Of a stretch of DNA of 64,000 nucleotides, positions 60,482 through 64,000 are shown one piece after another. Positions within the stretch are counted from its first letter, which is position 1; each line of letters opens with the position of its first letter. The stretch lies in assembly GCA_030427805.1 (NCBI GenBank), contig JAUICP010000005.1, positions 1-64,000 of the forward strand. The letters are read 5' to 3'. The stretch comes from Bdellovibrionia bacterium (lineage in GTDB: Bacteria; Bdellovibrionota; Bdellovibrionia; Bdellovibrionales; JAGQZY01). Under the pieces are notes generated by a model, which worked only from the letters and a program-made list of their open reading frames with translations, was not told the DNA's origin and did not search any database. Made by a program: the position numbers and the translations under genes.

Positions 60482-60671
60482 GGGGACCCCCTTCTTAAAA
60501 GCTCTCTGTAAGTCTTTATCGGCTTTAACAAAATTGAGGATTAGTAAAAAATTTTTGACTATATTTTTGGCAGCTGAATAGCCTCTATACAAAGGGCCAT
60601 GCCTTGCTTTATTGGTGGGGCTCTGGTAGCTAATGGCTGTGCTTTTGAGGCGCTTAAAAAACGGGGCTGAT

Positions 60672-61658
60672 ATGATCAATTATAAAGATTCTGGTGTTGA
60701 TATCGAAGCTGGAGACGCCCTCGTAGACTGGCTCAAGTCCAATCAAGGCGAAAAGCGCCCCTTCGAAGACCAACTGGTCTCGGGAATCGGCGGATTCTCT
60801 GCCATCATGAAATTTCCATTTATGAATATGAAAGAGCCCTGTCTGGTAAGTGCTACAGATGGCATTGGAACCAAGCTGAAATTGGCCATCGCCAAGGGCG
60901 ATTACTCCAGCATAGGCCAAGACTTGGTTGCCATGTGTGTCAACGACTTGGTCTGTTGTGGCGCTCAACCCCTCTTTTTTCTCGATTACTACGCCACCGG
61001 AAAATTGGAGTTAGACACGGCCAAAGAATTTCTTGGCGGTGTACAAAGGGCCTGTAACGAATCGGGTTGTCTCCTGATTGGTGGTGAGACTGCAGAAATG
61101 CCTGGCGTTTATTCGGAGAAGGACTTCGATTGTGCGGGTTTTGCTGTCGGGGTTGTCGATCGCGAGAAAATACTCGGTCGTCACTTGGTCAAAGAGGGAG
61201 ATGTTATCCTCGGAGTTTCTAGTTCTGGATGTCACTCAAATGGTTACTCACTCTTGCGCAAACTCTTTAAAGAAGATCTTGAAGAGCACTTGGAGCAGTT
61301 AATTACTCCGACTCACTTGTATCCCAGTCTCGTTGGTACACTTAAAGAAAAGCTTGAACTCCATGCTCTCGCCCATATCACTGGCGGTGGCATCGACAAC
61401 CTGGCTCGAGTCCTTCCAGAAAACCTTTCTGCCGAAGTAAAGCAGTGGAGTTTTCCAGATCTGTTTTTAGAAATTCAGAAACGATCGGGACTTAGCGATC
61501 AAGAGTTGATGAAGACCTTTAACTGTGGGATCGGGCTCATGATTATTTTACCAGAGTCAGAGGCCACCCAAGCTGTGGCTTTGATCAAGGATCAGGGCTT
61601 TGAAGCCTATCGCCTGGGGCAGGTTGTTTCCGGCGATGGAAGTTTAAAGGTTCACTAA
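60672..61658 (+). CDS. purM: Phosphoribosylformylglycinamidine cyclo-ligase
   Basis: 328 residues from ATG 60672 (GGGG eight bases before). Closes the imidazole ring to form AIR in purine synthesis. Family marks: KDSGVDIEAGD, SATDGIGTKLKLA, IGGETAEMPGVY, SSGCHSNGYSL and HITGGG. The stop TAA shares its last base with the purN ATG. First gene of purM-purN-X-purB. Confidence 0.96.
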   Translation: MINYKDSGVDIEAGDALVDWLKSNQGEKRPFEDQLVSGIGGFSAIMKFPFMNMKEPCLVSATDGIGTKLKLAIAKGDYSSIGQDLVAMCVNDLVCCGAQPLFFLDYYATGKLELDTAKEFLGGVQRACNESGCLLIGGETAEMPGVYSEKDFDCAGFAVGVVDREKILGRHLVKEGDVILGVSSSGCHSNGYSLLRKLFKEDLEEHLEQLITPTHLYPSLVGTLKEKLELHALAHITGGGIDNLARVLPENLSAEVKQWSFPDLFLEIQKRSGLSDQELMKTFNCGIGLMIILPESEATQAVALIKDQGFEAYRLGQVVSGDGSLKVH

Positions 61659-62206
61659 TGTTAAAGTGGGCCTTTTTTGTTTCAGGACGGGGCTCAAACA
61701 TGAAATCCCTGCTCGATGGTGGAATGTCAGATGAAGTGGCTCTCGTTGTTTCCAACCGCCGATCGGCCTTGGCCCTAGAGCATTGTCATCGCAGGAATCA
61801 GGAGAACTTTGTGATGAAGTCCCAGGACTCCTGGCAGGACCTTGATCGGGAGCTTCGAAGTAAGGGAGTTAATGCCTTGTTTTTATTGGGCTTTATGAAA
61901 ATTATCCCGAATGAATTTGTTCGAGCCTGGCAGGGGCGCATGCTCAATGTCCATCCCAGCCTCCTTCCTGCCTATCCGGGATTAAAAAGCATTGAGCGAT
62001 CCTTCGAAGATAACGCGCCAATGGGAGTGACCGTGCATGAAGTCACTGAAGAGGTGGACGCCGGTGAAATCATACTTCAAGAGAAATTAATCGATAGACC
62101 GCAACAGAGTGGATTAAGCTTGAACGAACTTCAATTCAGGATACATTTGATCGAACATCAACTCATACGAAAGGCCGTGAAGTTATGGATCCCAAAAAGG
62201 ATTTAG
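61658..62206 (+). CDS. purN: Phosphoribosylglycinamide formyltransferase (folate-dependent)
   Basis: 182 residues. Transfers formyl from 10-formyl-THF to GAR. Visible: VSGRGSNMKSL near the N terminus, catalytic NVHPSLLPAYPG (Asn-His pair), GVTVHEVTEEVDAG and ILQ. Slightly shorter than usual. Its 3' end overlaps the next gene by 22 bases. Confidence 0.95.
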   Translation: MLKWAFFVSGRGSNMKSLLDGGMSDEVALVVSNRRSALALEHCHRRNQENFVMKSQDSWQDLDRELRSKGVNALFLLGFMKIIPNEFVRAWQGRMLNVHPSLLPAYPGLKSIERSFEDNAPMGVTVHEVTEEVDAGEIILQEKLIDRPQQSGLSLNELQFRIHLIEHQLIRKAVKLWIPKRI

Positions 62207-63486
62207 TTATTGTCTCAGCTTTCGGTCGAGGGCACTGGATTTGCCAAGAACTTTTACGGCAAGGATTCCGTGTCGGTTTGGTTGATGTATCGGGGCGACT
62301 GGGCCGTTGGGCCCCCGAAGATTGGGAAGGTCCCTTTCCATGTTTTGAGACCAGCCATTTAGATCCCAGTCAAAGGGCGCGCTTGGTTGAAGATGAAGAA
62401 ACCTTAGCCTTAGACCGTGGCCTTTGCCTTTGGCTCAAAGATGGTCCCCTCGAATTAAAAAGTCCGCTAACGAGTTTTCTCCTGCGACAGAGAAAGATTC
62501 CCAGTTCTGTAGAAGATTATTTGTTGGCAATTCCTTCGGAAAGTTCCCAGCAGAAAAAGGCTCGAATCCAAGAACTTATGAATTTGGATTTCAAAGAAAA
62601 CTGGCTCGCCCATTTCGCTCACCAGTGGTCTTCGAGTCGTTACCAAGCTAATCACTTGGCCATGGAATCGGGACAGGCTTTAGCTTTGTTCACACCCTGC
62701 TTTATGCGCAGGGCTTCGCGCTTTAGTTTTGAAAAATCCTTGCAGGAATTTAAGCGTCTCGGAGGAGATGTAATTCTAGGTTCAGAATTGCGCGATCTAT
62801 CTATTCAAGGAAAAAACATCGCCGCCGTTGAAGTTGGATCCGATCTCAGTGGGGGAGTTCTTAGAGCCGATAATTACTTGTGGATGTTGTCGTCTCAAGA
62901 AACCTATTTTCTCTCGGAAACGATTGGTCACCTTTTATTTCCAAAAGGCCCTCTAGATCCCATGTGGGTTTGGTTGCGTTTTCGTGTCGAACTCACTGAA
63001 GGGGTAGAGAAAAATGCCCTACCTGACCATTTTGTGATGATCGATCATCTCGATCTCCCCTGGACGCGAGAGAACTTTTTAACCTGTGTGCGAGCGCCTG
63101 CTTCAAATCAACTTGATGTTTGGATGCGAGTTCCGCAGAAACAGCGATTTCAGCGCCAAGACCTCGAAGAGATGGCTGCAGAAATCATTTTAAGTCTTAA
63201 GCATCGAATGCCTTCAAGCCACCCAAAACTTTTAGAGATGCCCCAAGAATTTCTCTATAACTACGAAGAACTGGGTCCGTCACGACATGGTGTCTATCGC
63301 TCAGAAGATATTGAAGCGCACCCCGAAACCAACCACATTCAAAATATTAAATTTAATTCCCCAGAGACTTGGCCGGGCTTGGATTGGAATAATCAGCTCC
63401 TCAGTCAAAAGTCTCTCTTTAATCAGTACGTTCAAAGTTTATCCAAAGAGGAAGGTTCAGTCGATGATCACACGCTACACCCGTGA
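62185..63486 (+). CDS. Protein of unknown function embedded in the purine operon, Rossmann-like N terminus
   Basis: 433 residues. It starts inside purN (22-base overlap) and ends inside purB (23-base overlap), so it is certainly co-translated with them. The N terminus (LVIVSAFGRGHWICQELLRQ, GFRVGLVDVSGRLG) looks like a dinucleotide-binding beta-alpha-beta unit with a degenerate glycine loop. A middle block (FEKSLQEFKRLGGDVILGSE, then a strand-turn-strand) resembles the FAD-dependent amine/phytoene oxidoreductase layout. The C-terminal YNYEELGPSRHGVYRS could be an FAD-contacting end. No known purine enzyme matches. Likely an oxidoreductase-like protein; function unknown. Confidence 0.7.
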   Translation: MDPKKDLVIVSAFGRGHWICQELLRQGFRVGLVDVSGRLGRWAPEDWEGPFPCFETSHLDPSQRARLVEDEETLALDRGLCLWLKDGPLELKSPLTSFLLRQRKIPSSVEDYLLAIPSESSQQKKARIQELMNLDFKENWLAHFAHQWSSSRYQANHLAMESGQALALFTPCFMRRASRFSFEKSLQEFKRLGGDVILGSELRDLSIQGKNIAAVEVGSDLSGGVLRADNYLWMLSSQETYFLSETIGHLLFPKGPLDPMWVWLRFRVELTEGVEKNALPDHFVMIDHLDLPWTRENFLTCVRAPASNQLDVWMRVPQKQRFQRQDLEEMAAEIILSLKHRMPSSHPKLLEMPQEFLYNYEELGPSRHGVYRSEDIEAHPETNHIQNIKFNSPETWPGLDWNNQLLSQKSLFNQYVQSLSKEEGSVDDHTLHP

Positions 63487-64000
63487 AGAAATGGGGCGCA
63501 TTTGGACCCAAGAAAATCGATTTCAAAAAATGTTAGAAGTGGAAGTGGCCGTTGCCCAGGTTCAGGCCAAGCACAAAATGATTCCTACGGCCGCGGCGGC
63601 TGCCATCAAGAAGAAGGGTAAGTTCTCGGTCAAGCGCATTGAGGCCATCGAAAAGAAAACTCGGCACGATGTCATCGCTTTCGTTACAAACGTTGCAGAA
63701 AATGTGGGCCCCCAAGGGCGTTATGTACACTTTGGTCTCACTTCTTCGGATGTTCTCGATACCGCTCTCAGTCTTCTTGTCGCCGATGCTCGACCCGTTT
63801 TAACGTCGTCATTAAAATCTCTTTTGAAGGCCCTAAAGAAGGGCTCAGAAAAGTATTCCGATGTTCTTTGTTCGGGGCGAACCCACGGCATGCACGCCGA
63901 ACCGGTTAGTTTTGGTTTAAAGCTAGCGGGATTTTATACAGAATTCTCTCGTCACATGGATCGAATCAATCGCGCCTTTGACCAAATGGCCATCGGTAAG
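63464..64000 (+). CDS. purB: Adenylosuccinate lyase, N-terminal part (cut by window end)
   Basis: 179 codons from ATG 63464 to the window edge; GAGGAAGG precedes the start inside the previous gene. Splits SAICAR and adenylosuccinate in purine synthesis. The beginning MITRYTREEMGRIWTQENRF, KTRHDVIAFV, GRYVHFGLTSSDVLDTA and CSGRTHGMHAEP are all typical of PurB. Confidence 0.95.
   Translation, partial: MITRYTREEMGRIWTQENRFQKMLEVEVAVAQVQAKHKMIPTAAAAAIKKKGKFSVKRIEAIEKKTRHDVIAFVTNVAENVGPQGRYVHFGLTSSDVLDTALSLLVADARPVLTSSLKSLLKALKKGSEKYSDVLCSGRTHGMHAEPVSFGLKLAGFYTEFSRHMDRINRAFDQMAIGK

Overview
The window reads as a chromosome segment of a Bdellovibrio-like bacterium (phylum Bdellovibrionota); this is inferred from gene content, since no rRNA gene is present. 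The clues are four lipoproteins with an F-Q-N-C lipobox, a TIGR02147-type regulator paired with a lipoprotein, a very high density of small secreted proteins of unknown function, secreted zinc hydrolases, and housekeeping genes of proteobacterial type. Base composition is moderate and coding is dense on both strands.

Positions 1-8.2 kb: the tail of one gene, a LysR-type regulator, then tRNA-Gly(GCC) followed by scars of mobile DNA: a 125-bp nested inverted repeat, a second copy of the tRNA 3' end, and the tail of an IS3-type transposase. Next come three paralogous lipoproteins that carry all the catalytic residues of the peptidylarginine/agmatine deiminase superfamily. A decayed, frameshifted glnD fragment lies between the first two. 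This surface deiminase cluster is the strongest candidate for an undescribed system.

Positions 8.2-30.6 kb: an accessory region of exported proteins. It holds a His-rich SEC-C protein, a GreA-like protein, three HExxH zincin-like proteins, an M14 carboxypeptidase with a scramblase-family partner, an alpha/beta-hydrolase-like protein, a regulator/lipoprotein pair with possible operators and a 36-codon membrane peptide, an LprI-like protein, and a 2310-residue lipoprotein built from Ig-like repeats and two MAM-like domains.

Positions 30.6-64 kb: mainly core genes. They are lpd and pgsA; glpX with a zinc-ribbon and a RatA-like protein; tilS-ftsH-cdaA-cdaR-glmM-nnr-tsaE (tRNA modification, membrane proteolysis, c-di-AMP and cell-wall precursor supply); nifS-mnmA-mtaB-rnc-era-der (tRNA thiolation, RNA processing and ribosome GTPases); an NSS transporter; and purM-purN-X-purB, the last gene cut by the window edge. 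Three genes here have unusual starts: nifS appears leaderless, the transporter appears to start at ATT, and an outer-membrane protein at ACG. Functions are assigned from motifs seen in the translations; no database search was run.
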